A DNA stretch of 64,000 nt from a bacterium (GCA_016708315.1 JADJGC010000004.1:218847-282846); one strand, 5' to 3'. Positions 17,298 through 27,289 are shown, counted from the first letter of the stretch. Program-made: numbers and translations. Notes: generated by a model not told the origin, from the letters alone.

Positions 17298-19202
17298 CTA
17301 CATCCGCGGCATCGCACTCACCCTTACCCCGACTCCAAATCCGCTCGATCCCTTCTCCTCAAATGTCACCGGCACGACCGCGCGAATCATGTCGTAGTAA
17401 ATCGTCGTCGCCCCTTCTTTCCGCATATTCAGAACGATGTCAATCGTCACGCTGGCAGAACCGACCGCTCCGCTCACCGGAATCTCAAACTCGCCGGTCG
17501 CCTGATTCAAAACAACTTCACTGGGCTTGGCGGTAAATGCAACCACCTTGGAATCGCTGGAACGGAAATCGACAAAGAACGCCTCGCGCTCCAGCATCCG
17601 ATATCCATCCGGTATCATCAATGCGATACTGATCTTGCCCGCGCCGCTCTTCAATTTCGCCGGGGGTAATTTCATTTCCTTACCGGCGAAGTTGGCCCTC
17701 GTCTGCACCGCAATCTTGCCAAGATTTGTTAACTGCAAACTGCTGACTTTCTGTGTCGCTATGTCGACAATGCGAACTTGCTGATTATTGCAATCCGCAA
17801 CGAACAGCTTCCCGCCAACAACTGCCAAACCTGTCGGCTCGAAGAAACTCGCTAACGCCGCTTCGCCATTGTTTGATCCTTTGCGCCCGCTGCCGACGAA
17901 ATCGCTCACCGCCTTTGTCGCCAGGTTAACGACCTTTACCTTCTGATCGTAGCTGTCCGTCGCATACAGCATCCCGTCTCGATACTCAATACCTTGAGGA
18001 TACCGCAGCCCAGTGGCAACTAATGTTTCCACTTGTCCGGTAGCTACATCAATAGAACGAATCGCACTGCCTTCGCTTTCGACAAAAAACAGCCTCGTCC
18101 CATCCGTCGTAATTCCACTCGGGCGCGACATTGTGGCTTCATTAAATGCTCCATCCGCACTTCCAAATTGTCCCGACCCGGCGAAGTGACTTGCACGACT
18201 GGATGCTAAATCAACCACCCAAATCTGATTGTTACCGGAAGCAGTGACATACAACTTGCCATCCAGCGCCACCAGATCGCGCGGGTACTTCATTCCAGCC
18301 GAAGCGTCGGCTACCGTCTTGACCTTCTTCGCCGTAAGATCAACCTCGCGGATCGCGTGATTCTCCGTGTCCGCAACATACAAGCGATCTCCAACCAATG
18401 CCAATCCCTGCGGATGATTGAATCGCGCTTCAGTCAATGCACCGTCCTGGTTGCCTTTCAAGCCGCTTCCGACAATGAACTCAATCTTACCGGCTGTCGT
18501 CATCGCCAGAATCCGATGATTGCCTGCATCACTCAAGTAAAGACGCGCACCACCGGAGTCGGCGACGAGGCCGGATGGATACTTGAGAAGCGACTGCTCC
18601 TTGCGATATAGTTCCGGGACGAAGCCAATCTTATGGCGGCCGATCAAAGAGTCAGCATCGAAGTAAGGAATTGCCTGCGCAATGATTCCGTCGAAAAGCT
18701 CGAATACGCCGGTCCCTTCATGAACGCCGATGACTCGTCCCGCCGTGTTGACCAGCACGAACGACGGACGCGACTTCATCCCATACTCATTCCACAACTG
18801 CGAGCCGCTGTCGTTGACAACGGGAATCGTGATTTCATTCCGCAGCAGGGCGTGCCTGATTGCGTCGCTGTCTTTTTCATATTCCGACCGCGGCGAGTGA
18901 ATTCCGACAACGATCAGTTCTTCCTGATACTTCTGGCGCAACTGCTCCAGCTCCGGCACCACTGTTATGCAGTCCATTGAAGACATCGACCAGAAATAGA
19001 CCAACACAATCTTGCCGTGAAATTGCTGCAATGTCATTGGTTGAAGCGAGTTCAGCCAATCCAATCCGACCGGAAACTCCGGTGCATAAATCCGTCCATC
19101 CAATTGATCCGTACTCATTGGCTCTTGTGCATAAATCGTTGCCGCAACAGACAGCAACAATGCCCCCATGATAAGAACAGCGACGCGTAGAAAAGTATTC
19201 AC
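17298..19202 (-). CDS. Exported thioredoxin-fold plus NHL-repeat protein (NHLRC2-like)
   Basis: 634 residues from a GTG start with GGAGG upstream. The signal peptide (VAVLIMGALLLSVAATIYAQ) points to the periplasm. Residues about 40-175 are a TlpA/thioredoxin-like domain (GKIVLVYFWSMSSMDCITVV; SRPSFVLVNTAGRVIGVHEG). The usual CxxC is reduced to a single Cys (SSMDC), so classical disulfide exchange is unlikely. Residues about 200-480 carry five or six NHL beta-propeller blades (YPSGLVADSGGARLYLSDAG NHRI, FNHPQGLALVGDRLYVADTE). A beta-sandwich of about 130 residues closes the protein. The architecture resembles NHLRC2. Its role is probably protein interaction or thiol sensing; this is inference. 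Confidence 0.8.
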   Translation of the reverse strand: MNTFLRVAVLIMGALLLSVAATIYAQEPMSTDQLDGRIYAPEFPVGLDWLNSLQPMTLQQFHGKIVLVYFWSMSSMDCITVVPELEQLRQKYQEELIVVGIHSPRSEYEKDSDAIRHALLRNEITIPVVNDSGSQLWNEYGMKSRPSFVLVNTAGRVIGVHEGTGVFELFDGIIAQAIPYFDADSLIGRHKIGFVPELYRKEQSLLKYPSGLVADSGGARLYLSDAGNHRILAMTTAGKIEFIVGSGLKGNQDGALTEARFNHPQGLALVGDRLYVADTENHAIREVDLTAKKVKTVADASAGMKYPRDLVALDGKLYVTASGNNQIWVVDLASSRASHFAGSGQFGSADGAFNEATMSRPSGITTDGTRLFFVESEGSAIRSIDVATGQVETLVATGLRYPQGIEYRDGMLYATDSYDQKVKVVNLATKAVSDFVGSGRKGSNNGEAALASFFEPTGLAVVGGKLFVADCNNQQVRIVDIATQKVSSLQLTNLGKIAVQTRANFAGKEMKLPPAKLKSGAGKISIALMIPDGYRMLEREAFFVDFRSSDSKVVAFTAKPSEVVLNQATGEFEIPVSGAVGSASVTIDIVLNMRKEGATTIYYDMIRAVVPVTFEEKGSSGFGVGVRVSAMPRM

Positions 19203-19278
19203 CGGGATCTATCCTCCGAATTCAAATTGACAATATCCATTATTCGATTACACGCATTCGCGCGGTCGTAGTTCCCGC

Positions 19279-20580
19279 TCAGGCGATCTTGCGATAGACG
19301 GCGCCCGGCGCATAAAGTGTCAAGGTCACTCCTCGCACCACCATGTAAGCAATCATTGCCAGCCACAGCGCGTGGTTGCCGATATGCGGTTCTGCCAGAT
19401 AATACACTGGAAAATAGAACACGACCGTGGCAATCGCCATCGAGATCAGCATCGCCTTTGTCGCCGTGGCGCCGATGAATACGCCGTCCCACACAAAGCA
19501 GACTCCGTTCACCAGCGGGGCAATAATCGTCCAAATGAAAAACGTCATCGCCGTCGCGACTACAATCTCGTTGCTCGTGAACAACCGGACAATCAGCTCA
19601 CCGAAGAAGAGATAGGCCAGAGTTACGATGCCGCCCAGCGCCACCGCCCACACGAATATCAGTTTCACTGCCTTCTTGAGATTCACCAAATCCTTCGCCC
19701 CGACAAACCTGCCGACCAGACTTTCCGCGGCATAGGCGAATCCGTCCACGCCGTAGGCCAATATCATCCACAATTGCATCAGAATCGTATTCGCCGCTAA
19801 TACGTCATCGCCGTACTCCGCCGACTTCGCGGTGAAGAATGTATAGGTCGCTATCAACAGCATCGTCCGTAGAAATATATCGCGGTTGACTGAGAAGAAC
19901 TTCTTCATCGCCGCCACATCGAGTATCTGTTTGCGCACGATCCCTGTCGCATATTCGCGATACTTGAAATAGAACAGCGCCGATGCCAGCACTACTCCGC
20001 AGTACTGTGCGATCAATGTCCCCAGCGCCACACCGGCGACCTTGAGATGAAGCACTTGTATAAAAAACACATCAAGAGCGATTGTCAGGCAGTTGATAAA
20101 TATCGCAATGATCATCGGGTAACGCGCGTTTTGCATTCCCAAGAACCAGCCTTGGATCGCATAAATCAACAGCGCCGCCGGTGCGCTCCAGATGCGAATA
20201 TCAAAGTAGATCGCCGCCTGCTTCTCAACATCATCACTCGCCGTCACCGATTGAAACGCCGTCCAATGAATCAGTGTCTGAAGCAGGATCAGCGCGACTC
20301 CCGCGATCAGTGCCACAATCACTGCCCGGCTCAGAATCAAACCGCATTCGCGTTGATTATTTTCGCCGTATGCTTGCGCCGTCAGCCCCGTCGTTCCCAT
20401 CCGCAAAAATCCAAACGCCCAGAAAATGAAATTAAATATCATCGCCCCGATCGCCACGCCGCCGAGATAATACTGATGCTCCAGATGCCCCACCAAAGCC
20501 GTATCGACCGAGCTTAGCAGTGGCACCGAAACATTGGTAATGATACTGGGAATCGCGAGCTTGAGAATATCCTTGTTCAT
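19279..20580 (-). CDS. MATE-family multidrug/metabolite efflux transporter (DinF-like)
   Basis: 433 residues from the ATG at 20580 (MNKDILKLAIPSIITNVSVP); a TTG 15 bases upstream has no better support. About 12 hydrophobic helices in two similar halves are visible. The entry LAIPSIITN, the segment LSSVDTALVGHL and the loop GTTGLTAQAYGENNQ are typical of the DinF branch of MATE antiporters, which export cationic compounds using H+ or Na+ across the inner membrane. It lies between the thioredoxin-NHL gene and a small conserved gene on the same strand. The substrate is unknown. Confidence 0.9.
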   Translation of the reverse strand: MNKDILKLAIPSIITNVSVPLLSSVDTALVGHLEHQYYLGGVAIGAMIFNFIFWAFGFLRMGTTGLTAQAYGENNQRECGLILSRAVIVALIAGVALILLQTLIHWTAFQSVTASDDVEKQAAIYFDIRIWSAPAALLIYAIQGWFLGMQNARYPMIIAIFINCLTIALDVFFIQVLHLKVAGVALGTLIAQYCGVVLASALFYFKYREYATGIVRKQILDVAAMKKFFSVNRDIFLRTMLLIATYTFFTAKSAEYGDDVLAANTILMQLWMILAYGVDGFAYAAESLVGRFVGAKDLVNLKKAVKLIFVWAVALGGIVTLAYLFFGELIVRLFTSNEIVVATAMTFFIWTIIAPLVNGVCFVWDGVFIGATATKAMLISMAIATVVFYFPVYYLAEPHIGNHALWLAMIAYMVVRGVTLTLYAPGAVYRKIA

Positions 20581-20667
20581 TTGGGAATGAATCAACGCCC
20601 GATTACCGTTTTTTCCAAACGGATTCTTGGGGTGTCTTTACCGCTCTCGTTAAATGACTTGTTAAAT

Positions 20668-20731
20668 TCCCCTCTTGAGAGGGGTGGCTCCGAGCCGAAG
20701 AATGAGGCTCGGAGACGGGGTGTGTCTTTCC
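20668..20731. repeat. AGGGGTGGCT...CGGGGTGTGT element, copy 2
   Basis: CCCCTCTTGAGAGGGG palindrome, then CTCCGAGCC/GGCTCGGAG arms, then ACGGGGTGTGT. It lies between the MATE gene and the next gene. Simplest copy of the three in this window. Confidence 0.7.
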
Positions 20732-20751
20732 TGCCCTGGCGCTATCGCAAC

Positions 20752-21240
20752 CTACGAAGCGCTAAACGCCTGCGCGTGCCAGCTCTGAGAAAGCGGCACT
20801 TCCCACTTGTCGGCGTGAAGATCGCCTATCGTCGTAATCGTGTTATTGAACACACTTGTGTCGGAGTTGATTTTGCCCGCATCGACCAGCCCCTGAAACT
20901 CACTGCGCGTCGTTGTCCGCACAACATCACCGTCGCGGTAGAAAACGAAACCGCGGTCGAGCGCATCAAGATTATGCTGCGCCTTCAACCACTTGAACAC
21001 CGCCACGCTCGAATCAATCGAACACCCCGAAATCCCGTTGTCGCTTTCAGCGGCGATAAGCACAAACTGGTCGTGCACAATCTCAAACGCTCCGCGCACG
21101 TCGTGCTGATGCGACTTCCAATCATCGACAAAGTTCTTAAGCACGGTGTAGACCAAAGTTACTTCGCCGGCATCCAGCCTGCGCGAAAACGCATAGATCC
21201 ACAACTTGGTCTCCGGCCTGTAATCTTCAAGTAGCTTCAT
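20752..21240 (-). CDS. Conserved hypothetical protein ('ABC transporter ATPase' family, misnamed)
   Basis: 162 residues from the ATG at 21240. The sequence matches a small family common in Bacteroidetes that databases often label 'ABC transporter ATPase' although it lacks Walker motifs. Diagnostic features are KLWIYAFSRRL, a central FVLIAAES...SGCSIDSSVAVFKWL, LDRGFVFYRDG and the end FNNTI...KWEVPLSQSWHAQ. The conserved Cys in SGCSID and the aromatic-rich ends are notable. The function is unknown. It is cytosolic, with no signal or membrane segment. Confidence 0.7.
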   Translation of the reverse strand: MKLLEDYRPETKLWIYAFSRRLDAGEVTLVYTVLKNFVDDWKSHQHDVRGAFEIVHDQFVLIAAESDNGISGCSIDSSVAVFKWLKAQHNLDALDRGFVFYRDGDVVRTTTRSEFQGLVDAGKINSDTSVFNNTITTIGDLHADKWEVPLSQSWHAQAFSAS

Positions 21241-21340
21241 ATTCAACTATCTAAACCTCGCGATTGTGTCATTCCCGCGATTCGGATGTTGCGTCATTCG
21301 GCAATTAAGCGAGCTCCAGCGTTAAGTTTAAATTTCTAGA

Positions 21341-21394
21341 GAGGGGTGGCTGGATGCCCGAAGAATGAGGGCGGTCGAGACGGGGTGTGTCTTG
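21341..21394. repeat. AGGGGTGGCT...CGGGGTGTGT element, copy 3 (diverged)
   Basis: GAGAGGGGTGGCTGGATGCCC, then GAGACGGGGTGTGT. The central palindrome has diverged compared with copies 1 and 2. It is just downstream of the bacilliredoxin gene. Confidence 0.6.
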
Positions 21395-21410
21395 TCCGCG
21401 CCTTGCGCCC

Positions 21411-21824
21411 CTACAAATTCGCGTCAAACGCCTTGGTCAAATTCTCCGCGATCTCATGCGGGGGATGCCCCTCGATCTGGTGCCGCTCCATCATATACAC
21501 CAGCTTGCCGTCCTTGAACAGCGCCACCGAGGGCGATGACGGCGGATATCCGGTCGTATAGGCGCGCGCCTTGGCGACCGCATCGTTGTCCTGTCCGGCA
21601 AATACCGTCGCCAGCTTTTGCGGCAGCTTCTTATGCTTGAGCGCCATCTTGATTCCCGGGCGCGCATTTCCGGCGGCGCATCCGCACACCGAGTTGAACA
21701 CAACCAGCACGCTGCCGGTCTTTTCGCCCAGCGCCTTTTCGACATCGGCGGCATTGCGCCACTCTTCGAATCCCACGCTGGTCAACTCTTTGCGCATCGG
21801 CGTCACTAATTCTTCTGGATACAT
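21411..21824 (-). CDS. BrxA/BrxB-family bacilliredoxin
   Basis: 137 residues, the normal length for the YphP/YqiW family. It carries the CGC redox motif in VVFNSVCGCAAGNARPGIKM. The N-terminus MYPEELVTPMRKELTSVGF and the C-terminal FKDGKLVYMMERHQIEGHPP are family hallmarks. In Firmicutes these proteins remove bacillithiol from S-bacillithiolated proteins or act as disulfide isomerases. Whether this organism makes bacillithiol is not shown here. Cytosolic. AAAGGA lies upstream of the ATG. Confidence 0.92.
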   Translation of the reverse strand: MYPEELVTPMRKELTSVGFEEWRNAADVEKALGEKTGSVLVVFNSVCGCAAGNARPGIKMALKHKKLPQKLATVFAGQDNDAVAKARAYTTGYPPSSPSVALFKDGKLVYMMERHQIEGHPPHEIAENLTKAFDANL

Positions 21825-22151
21825 ATTTATCGATTCCTTTACTCTACAATTACTTGTTTGCTAAGGTATTACGCCGCCCAACAGCCATTTGCTTGACCGC
21901 GATTTTCAAGAATTAGTAACGCCGGCAAAGCCCATTCGTTCCCTGTAGAATCTGAGCCCTGAAGCCACAAACGGCTACGGCAAGACTCAGTAGGGGCTTG
22001 GTTTGCGAGCCCGGTTCTCTGACTTGTTGTTATTCCCCTTAACAAAGGGAGCAAGGGGTTGTATTCATGGTCTTGCAGATAAGTCGCCCACCCAGCGAAC
22101 CGCCGAACCCGACCCTCGAACTCAACTAATTATATGTTCGCCGAATCGACC
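21825..22151. other. Intergenic region, nothing recognised
   Basis: No coding frame or RNA structure is supported. Low-level dispersed repeat-like sequence only. Confidence 0.4.
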
Positions 22152-22533
22152 TCATTGATTGATACTGCCCGTATCGCGCAAGTTGATTCCGTCGTGAGGT
22201 ACAAACACAGTAGCGAAGATGCTTAGATCAGACCACACCAAATAGACGTACAGCCACAGAGTCCCTTGCTCATCAACGAATGTAATACCTGCATGGTCAG
22301 GCGCAACAGTCTCAACTTGGAATGCTATTGGCGACACATTCTCTTTTCGTGCTAGTCTTTCATCCATTCGTTGTTGGGGACGGGATTTGATCACCGGTAC
22401 GCAAGTAAATACTCGAGAGTTGAAGCGCGGAATCCTCGCCTCTCTTCCAGTAGCTGGTAACGGTCCCATCGACGTCTTCGATAACGTTTTCTGGTATATC
22501 GATTGTATAGCTCTTGGTTATCTCGATGCGCAC
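22152..22533 (-). CDS. Small hypothetical protein (one indel)
   Basis: A GTG at 22533 opens a frame reading VRIEITKSYTIDIPENVIED and YWKRGEDSALQLSSIYLRTG. After a GGGG run at 22376-22379 the frame is lost, and it resumes in the next frame (QRMDERLARKENVSPIAFQV ... INLRDTGSINQ). Three G instead of four gives one continuous protein of about 126 residues. No known family is recognised and there is no signal peptide. The shared sense across both frames suggests a real gene with an indel. Confidence 0.4.
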
Positions 22534-22567
22534 TAATCATGCTCCAAAGTGCAATGTTTGAGAATTA

Positions 22568-22596
22568 TCGGGTTCCGCGTTCCGCCGGGAACCCGA
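22568..22596. repeat. TCGGGTTCC/GGAACCCGA palindrome
   Basis: Nine-base perfect arms with an 11-base loop, followed by CCTAC, just downstream of sdhB. No T-run, so it is more likely a dispersed palindrome than an intrinsic terminator. Confidence 0.5.
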
Positions 22597-22618
22597 CCTA
22601 CAAATTGTACTTGCGGCC

Positions 22619-23392
22619 CTACCCCGCCCCTCCACTCGCACCAACTCTCGGCGGTCTCCGCAGCGCCCGCATATATTCGCGGTTCATCATCGCAATAAAC
22701 TTCACCGAAATATTCTTCGGACACACCGCTTCGCATTCATAGTAATTCGTGCAATTTCCGAATCCGGCATCATCCATCGCGCCGACCATCGCCAGCACGC
22801 GCCGTTCGCGCTCTGCTTGTCCTTGCGGCAGCGAGGCAAACTGCCCCACCTTCGCCGAAACGAACAGCATCGCCGAGGCGTTCTTGCAGGCCGCCACGCA
22901 CGCGCCGCAACCGATACAGGCCGCAGCATCCATCGCGGTCTCGGCCGCATCCTTGGGGATCGGCACCGCATTCGAATCGGGCGCACCACCGGTGTTGATC
23001 GAAACAAATCCGCCCGCCTGCATGATCTTGTCAAACGCCGAACGGTCGACAATCAAATCACGCACCACCGGAAATGCCGCCGCGCGCCACGGCTCGATAT
23101 AAATCGTATCGCCGTCTTTGAAATGCCGCATATGCAACTGGCACGACGTCGTCCCGCGTTCCGGTCCGTGCGGAATCCCGTTGATGGTGAGCGAACACGT
23201 TCCGCAAATACCTTCGCGGCAATCGTGGTCAAACGCAATCGGATCGGTACCCGCCTTGACGAGACCCTCGTTGACCACATCGAGCATTTCCAAGAACGAC
23301 ATGTCGGGACTGATATCGTTGGCAGGGTAGGTTTCAATCCGGCCCTGGTCATTTCGACTTTTCTGCCGCCAAACTTTCAATGTCAGATTCAT
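22619..23392 (-). CDS. sdhB: Succinate dehydrogenase/fumarate reductase iron-sulfur subunit
   Basis: 257 residues; the ATG at 23392 overlaps the sdhA stop as TAATG. It passes electrons from FAD to quinone through three clusters. The [2Fe-2S] ligands are [11 protein letters not shown] plus a later Cys (TTSCQL). The [4Fe-4S] and [3Fe-4S] ligands are [12 protein letters not shown] and [12 protein letters not shown]. The fold type and length match the B subunit of the Bacteroidetes/Chlamydia-like SdhCAB class. Third gene of a tightly overlapping operon, working at the inner face of the cytoplasmic membrane. Confidence 0.96.
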   Translation of the reverse strand: MNLTLKVWRQKSRNDQGRIETYPANDISPDMSFLEMLDVVNEGLVKAGTDPIAFDHDCREGICGTCSLTINGIPHGPERGTTSCQLHMRHFKDGDTIYIEPWRAAAFPVVRDLIVDRSAFDKIMQAGGFVSINTGGAPDSNAVPIPKDAAETAMDAAACIGCGACVAACKNASAMLFVSAKVGQFASLPQGQAERERRVLAMVGAMDDAGFGNCTNYYECEAVCPKNISVKFIAMMNREYMRALRRPPRVGASGGAG

Positions 23393-25308
23393 TATTTGTA
23401 ACTCCTTTGTCCCGGCTGGACAAATTCGAAGTTCAACGGTTCTTTGTGAAGATTCGGTGCACTGCCGACTCCGGTGTACTCCCATGCCGAAACATAGGTG
23501 AACTTCTCGTCGTCGCGCTTGGCTTCGCCGTCCGGCGTCTGGCTTTCACTGCGGAAATGTCCGCCGCACGATTCGGTGCGCATCAAAGCGTCATTGCACA
23601 TCAGTTCGCCAAACTCCAGGAAATCCGCCACGCGTCCGGCGCGTTCCAGCGATTGATTCAACTCTTCGCCGCCGCCGAGCACCGTCACGTTTTTCCAGAA
23701 CTCATCACGAATTGTCGGAATCTCCGCCAGCGCCTTCTTGAGTCCGGCATCGTTGCGCGACATGCCGCAGTATTCCCAAATCACCTTGCCGAGATGCCGG
23801 TGCATTTCCAGCACCGTCTTCTTGCCCTTGATCGCGAGAAGTTTCTTCGTCTTCTCGGCAACTTCGGTTTCGACTTTCTTAAACTCCGGCCCGTCGCTCG
23901 GAATCTTCTTCGCGCCGGTGCGCGCGAAGTAATCACCGATCGTGTACGGCAGAATGAAGTACCCATCCGCCAGACCCTGCATCAGCGCCGAAGCTCCCAG
24001 TCGATTCGCGCCGTGATCCGAGAAGTTCGCTTCACCGATCACGAACAATCCCGGAATATTGCTCATCAGATTATAGTCTACCCAAAGCCCGCCCATCGTA
24101 TAGTGCGGCGCCGGATAAATGCGCATCGGCGCCTTGTATGGATTCTCGCCGGTGATGCGCTCGTACATATCAAACAAGTTGCCATAGCGCTCGGCGATTG
24201 TCGCCTCGCCCAGTCGCGAAATTGATTCCGAAAAATCAAGATACACGCCCAGCCCGGTCTCGCCGATTCCGCGTCCTTCGTCGCAAACTTCCTTTGCCGC
24301 TCTCGAAGCTATATCGCGCGGCGCCAAATTGCCGTAGCTCGGATATTTGCGCTCAAGATAATAGTCGCGATCCGATTCCGGAATCGCACCTGGTGCGCGT
24401 TTGTCGCCCTTCGCCTTCGGCACCCAGATGCGGCCATCATTACGAAGTGACTCCGACATCAGCGTCAGCTTCGATTGGTGATCACCAGAAACGGGTATGC
24501 AGGTTGGATGAATCTGCGTATAGCACGGATTCGCAAACAGCGCACCGCGTTTGTAAGCGCGATACGTCGCCGTCACATTACAGCCGGTCGCATTGGTCGA
24601 CAGGAAGAACACATTCGCGTATCCTCCGGTCGCGAGTACCACGGCATCAGCCGAATAGGAGCTGACCTTGCCGGTGACCAGATCGCGAACGACGATTCCC
24701 TTGGCGTGGCCGTCAACCAGCACCAGATCAAGCATCTCCGTACGCGGAAACATCTTGACCTTGCCGAGACCAATTTGCCGCGACAGTGCCGAATAACATC
24801 CCAACAATAGTTGCTGCCCGGTCTGCCCGCGCGCATAAAATGTTCGCGACACTTGCGCGCCGCCGAAAGATCGATTCGCCAGATGTCCGCCATATTCGCG
24901 TGCGAAAGGCACACCCTGCGCCACGCATTGGTCGATGATGTTCTGCGACACCTCGGAAAGCCGATACACGTTCGCTTCACGGGCACGGAAATCTCCGCCC
25001 TTGATCGTGTCGTAAAACAATCGATAAACAGAATCGCCGTCATTCTGATAATTCTTCGCGGCATTGATCCCGCCCTGCGCCGCAATACTGTGCGCTCGGC
25101 GCGGACTGTCCTGATAGCAGAACGCCAGGACATTGTATCCCAATTCGGCCATTGTCGCCGCCGCCGATCCGCCGGCAAGTCCGGTTCCAACCATGATGAC
25201 CGTATACTTGCGCTTGTTCGCCGGGTTAACCAGCTTAAGATCGAATTTGTGCTTTTCCCACTTCTTCTCAAGTGGTCCGGTTGGGCATTTCGCGTCAAGA
25301 GTTATCAT
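23392..25308 (-). CDS. sdhA: Succinate dehydrogenase/fumarate reductase flavoprotein subunit
   Basis: 638 residues. It oxidises succinate to fumarate (or the reverse) with covalently bound FAD. The N-terminal dinucleotide fold is [20 protein letters not shown]; the FAD-linking His is in [12 protein letters not shown]. Substrate and active-site segments include HPTCIPVSG and [20 protein letters not shown]; the FAD-binding end is [16 protein letters not shown]. The ATG overlaps the sdhC stop by four bases (ATGA), with GGAGGG upstream. The long form with a lysine-rich N-terminus is typical of the SdhCAB class in FCB bacteria. Confidence 0.97.
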   Translation of the reverse strand: MITLDAKCPTGPLEKKWEKHKFDLKLVNPANKRKYTVIMVGTGLAGGSAAATMAELGYNVLAFCYQDSPRRAHSIAAQGGINAAKNYQNDGDSVYRLFYDTIKGGDFRAREANVYRLSEVSQNIIDQCVAQGVPFAREYGGHLANRSFGGAQVSRTFYARGQTGQQLLLGCYSALSRQIGLGKVKMFPRTEMLDLVLVDGHAKGIVVRDLVTGKVSSYSADAVVLATGGYANVFFLSTNATGCNVTATYRAYKRGALFANPCYTQIHPTCIPVSGDHQSKLTLMSESLRNDGRIWVPKAKGDKRAPGAIPESDRDYYLERKYPSYGNLAPRDIASRAAKEVCDEGRGIGETGLGVYLDFSESISRLGEATIAERYGNLFDMYERITGENPYKAPMRIYPAPHYTMGGLWVDYNLMSNIPGLFVIGEANFSDHGANRLGASALMQGLADGYFILPYTIGDYFARTGAKKIPSDGPEFKKVETEVAEKTKKLLAIKGKKTVLEMHRHLGKVIWEYCGMSRNDAGLKKALAEIPTIRDEFWKNVTVLGGGEELNQSLERAGRVADFLEFGELMCNDALMRTESCGGHFRSESQTPDGEAKRDDEKFTYVSAWEYTGVGSAPNLHKEPLNFEFVQPGQRSYK

Positions 25309-26042
25309 ATTGTCATCCCTCCCGGTAGTTTCACCAGTCCGGCGAGAATCGCCACCGGTATCGAGATATAGCCGAGGAAAATAATCGTCGCGATTGCAAT
25401 CGCGAGTTTGTTCAGCTTCGGTTCGTAGCGTTCATTGTTCAATCCCATTGTCTGGAACATGCTTTTGATCCCGTGGCTCAAATGGTAAGCCAGCAGGAAC
25501 ATCATCACGATATAGAATCCCGAAATCAACGGCTGCTTGAATCCATAGATGATCATGGAATAAACATCGTGAACTTCCTGCCCATTCAGCATCGCCGTCA
25601 GCGACTTGTATTCCGGGTTTGTTGCCAGAATCGTGAAATGCAGCAGGTGATAGGTGATGAAACTGAAAACCAGCAATCCGCTCCAAATCATCGTCCGTGA
25701 TGCCAACCCCGCTTGCACCGTATTGCTGTAAGCGTAATTGACCGGCCGCGCTTTCCAGTTCTCCAACTTAAGTTTGACTGCAAACCAGATATGAAGAATC
25801 GCCATAACAATCAGGCCGACTCTGATGACCCATAACGCCGCACCCAAACCCTGCAAAGCATGAGCATATTTGTTGATTTGATCCTGTCCCATGAACACCT
25901 GCAAGTTGCCGACCATGTGTCCAAATGCAAATGCCAGCAGCGCGGCGCCGGATATGGCGACGAACAGCTTTTTGCCGATTGAACTCGATGTTAACCCTGT
26001 CGATAATCCGGGGGATTTTTGAGCTAATTCTGTTGAAGACAT
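25305..26042 (-). CDS. sdhC: Succinate dehydrogenase cytochrome b subunit
   Basis: 245 residues from the ATG at 26042 (AGAGAGG ribosome site). A single membrane subunit with five hydrophobic helices anchors SdhAB and reduces quinone. Candidate haem ligands are the His residues in [28 protein letters not shown] and [10 protein letters not shown], spaced as in the di-haem type B enzymes. The order C-A-B with 4-base and 1-base overlaps makes one operon. A promoter candidate is at 26073-26102. Confidence 0.93.
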   Translation of the reverse strand: MSSTELAQKSPGLSTGLTSSSIGKKLFVAISGAALLAFAFGHMVGNLQVFMGQDQINKYAHALQGLGAALWVIRVGLIVMAILHIWFAVKLKLENWKARPVNYAYSNTVQAGLASRTMIWSGLLVFSFITYHLLHFTILATNPEYKSLTAMLNGQEVHDVYSMIIYGFKQPLISGFYIVMMFLLAYHLSHGIKSMFQTMGLNNERYEPKLNKLAIAIATIIFLGYISIPVAILAGLVKLPGGMTI

Positions 26043-26072
26043 CCAATAAACCTCTCTTTCCGAAGCTTTTGG

Positions 26073-26102
26073 AAAATAGAGAATTATGCCCTCTAAAGTC
26101 AA
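26073..26102 (-). promoter_or_regulatory. sdhCAB promoter candidate
   Basis: On the minus strand TTGACT (26102-26097), 18 bases, TATTTT (26078-26073). It gives a leader of about 25 bases to sdhC. No Rex box is seen. Confidence 0.5.
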
Positions 26103-26264
26103 CCCCCAAAAGCGACACTTTAGATATTGATTGCTCCGACCAAATTGGTCGATGATACGCCGCGGCAATTGGTCTTTCCACGATTCAGTAACTCAGGAGC
26201 CCTGTGTTCCTGCCGAAGGCGCCACCTTCCCGTTGCGTCAGTTCTTGCGCCGAACCAATCCCTC

Positions 26265-26293
26265 TTGCTAAAATCGCCTCTCCACACTATATT
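26265..26293 (+). promoter_or_regulatory. Promoter TTGCTA-17-TATATT
   Basis: TTGCTA (26265-26270), 17 bases, TATATT (26288-26293), about 34 bases before the ATG at 26327, which has GAAGAGG. The same two hexamers and spacing recur at 27369-27397. Confidence 0.65.
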
Positions 26294-26326
26294 ATTGCCG
26301 AAACCACAAACCCCTGAAGAGGCAAT

Positions 26327-27289
26327 ATGAAAACGCCAAAACTACTCCTGTTAGCTGTGCTATTGCTGCTCGCACGACCCTCCTTCGCCCAAGTCGGAAG
26401 CTGCGGCGACTTTGACGCCGACGGCGCAACGTCTGTTGGCGACATGGTGGCGGCGTTCAAGTACCTATTCGAAGGCGACGTCCCTCCGGACGACTTCAAT
26501 CGTGCCGATTTCGACCTGTGTCAGAAACTCACTTATCGCGATCAAGTCTTCATCATCAATTGTGTTTTCCCCTGTGATTGGTGGGACACCCAATGCCCGC
26601 CGACAAACCCGCCTTACAGCCCGGCGATGAGCGCCGTCGCGAAACTGCTCTATCCCGACGCCATTCCGCAGAACAAGTCAAGATACGAGATCGATCTGCA
26701 CCTCTCGACACCAAACGGAGTCCAAGCTTACTGTTTTCCGCTGCGCTTGCGCATCGCCGGTGCCATCCCCGTGATCGATTCGATTCGCATACCAGCCGTA
26801 ACACCGGCGACGCCCTCGCTCCTGAACAAGGCATACATCGACGCTGCGCAAGGGGAGTTAACTCTCATCGGCATGCGCTACGACAACAACCCGTCCGAAG
26901 AGCCAATCGCCAAGATTTTCGTCTCGACTCCCGTAGTCAACTCGGAACAGTCGATATCCCTGGCGTGGACCACCTCTACACCGTCGCAAGCCCCTGCCGG
27001 GCAGGAAGACGCAGTCTTTGCCTATGCTTTTGACCATACAACATTTGAGGAATTCTATCCGACACTGACACCGGATTGCTGCAACCTCCCGGGGGATACC
27101 AATAACGACGGCAGAGTCAATGTCTCGGATGTGATCAGATACATCTGCATTATCTTTGAGGGCTGTTGGCCAACCGAAATCTGCGTCGATGAGCTGGATG
27201 TCGATCAAAGCAGCGCCGTCTCCATTAGCGATGCGGTATTCCTGATCGCTTACATCTTTCTGGGGGGACCAGCGCCGACTTGTCGTTAG
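26327..27289 (+). CDS. Exported protein with dockerin-like repeats at both ends
   Basis: 320 residues with a signal peptide (LLLLAVLLLLARPSFAQVGS). Directly after it is one dockerin-like unit (CGDFDADGATSVGDMVAAFK, YLFEGDVPPDD) with a second, weaker half (FDLCQKLTYRDQVFIINCVF). A beta-rich central domain spans residues about 90-250 (YEIDLHLSTPNGVQAYCFPL). The C-terminus has a full dockerin pair: GDTNNDGRVNVSDVIRYICI and ELDVDQSSAVSISDAVFLIA. Calcium binding by the DxNxD loops is established for dockerins; the partner protein is unknown. It is monocistronic with its own promoter and terminator. Confidence 0.75.
   Translation: MKTPKLLLLAVLLLLARPSFAQVGSCGDFDADGATSVGDMVAAFKYLFEGDVPPDDFNRADFDLCQKLTYRDQVFIINCVFPCDWWDTQCPPTNPPYSPAMSAVAKLLYPDAIPQNKSRYEIDLHLSTPNGVQAYCFPLRLRIAGAIPVIDSIRIPAVTPATPSLLNKAYIDAAQGELTLIGMRYDNNPSEEPIAKIFVSTPVVNSEQSISLAWTTSTPSQAPAGQEDAVFAYAFDHTTFEEFYPTLTPDCCNLPGDTNNDGRVNVSDVIRYICIIFEGCWPTEICVDELDVDQSSAVSISDAVFLIAYIFLGGPAPTCR

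Noticed and set aside
23380..24225. 281-codon plus-strand frame inside sdhA
   Set aside because: Antisense shadow of sdhA, with no ribosome site or domain.
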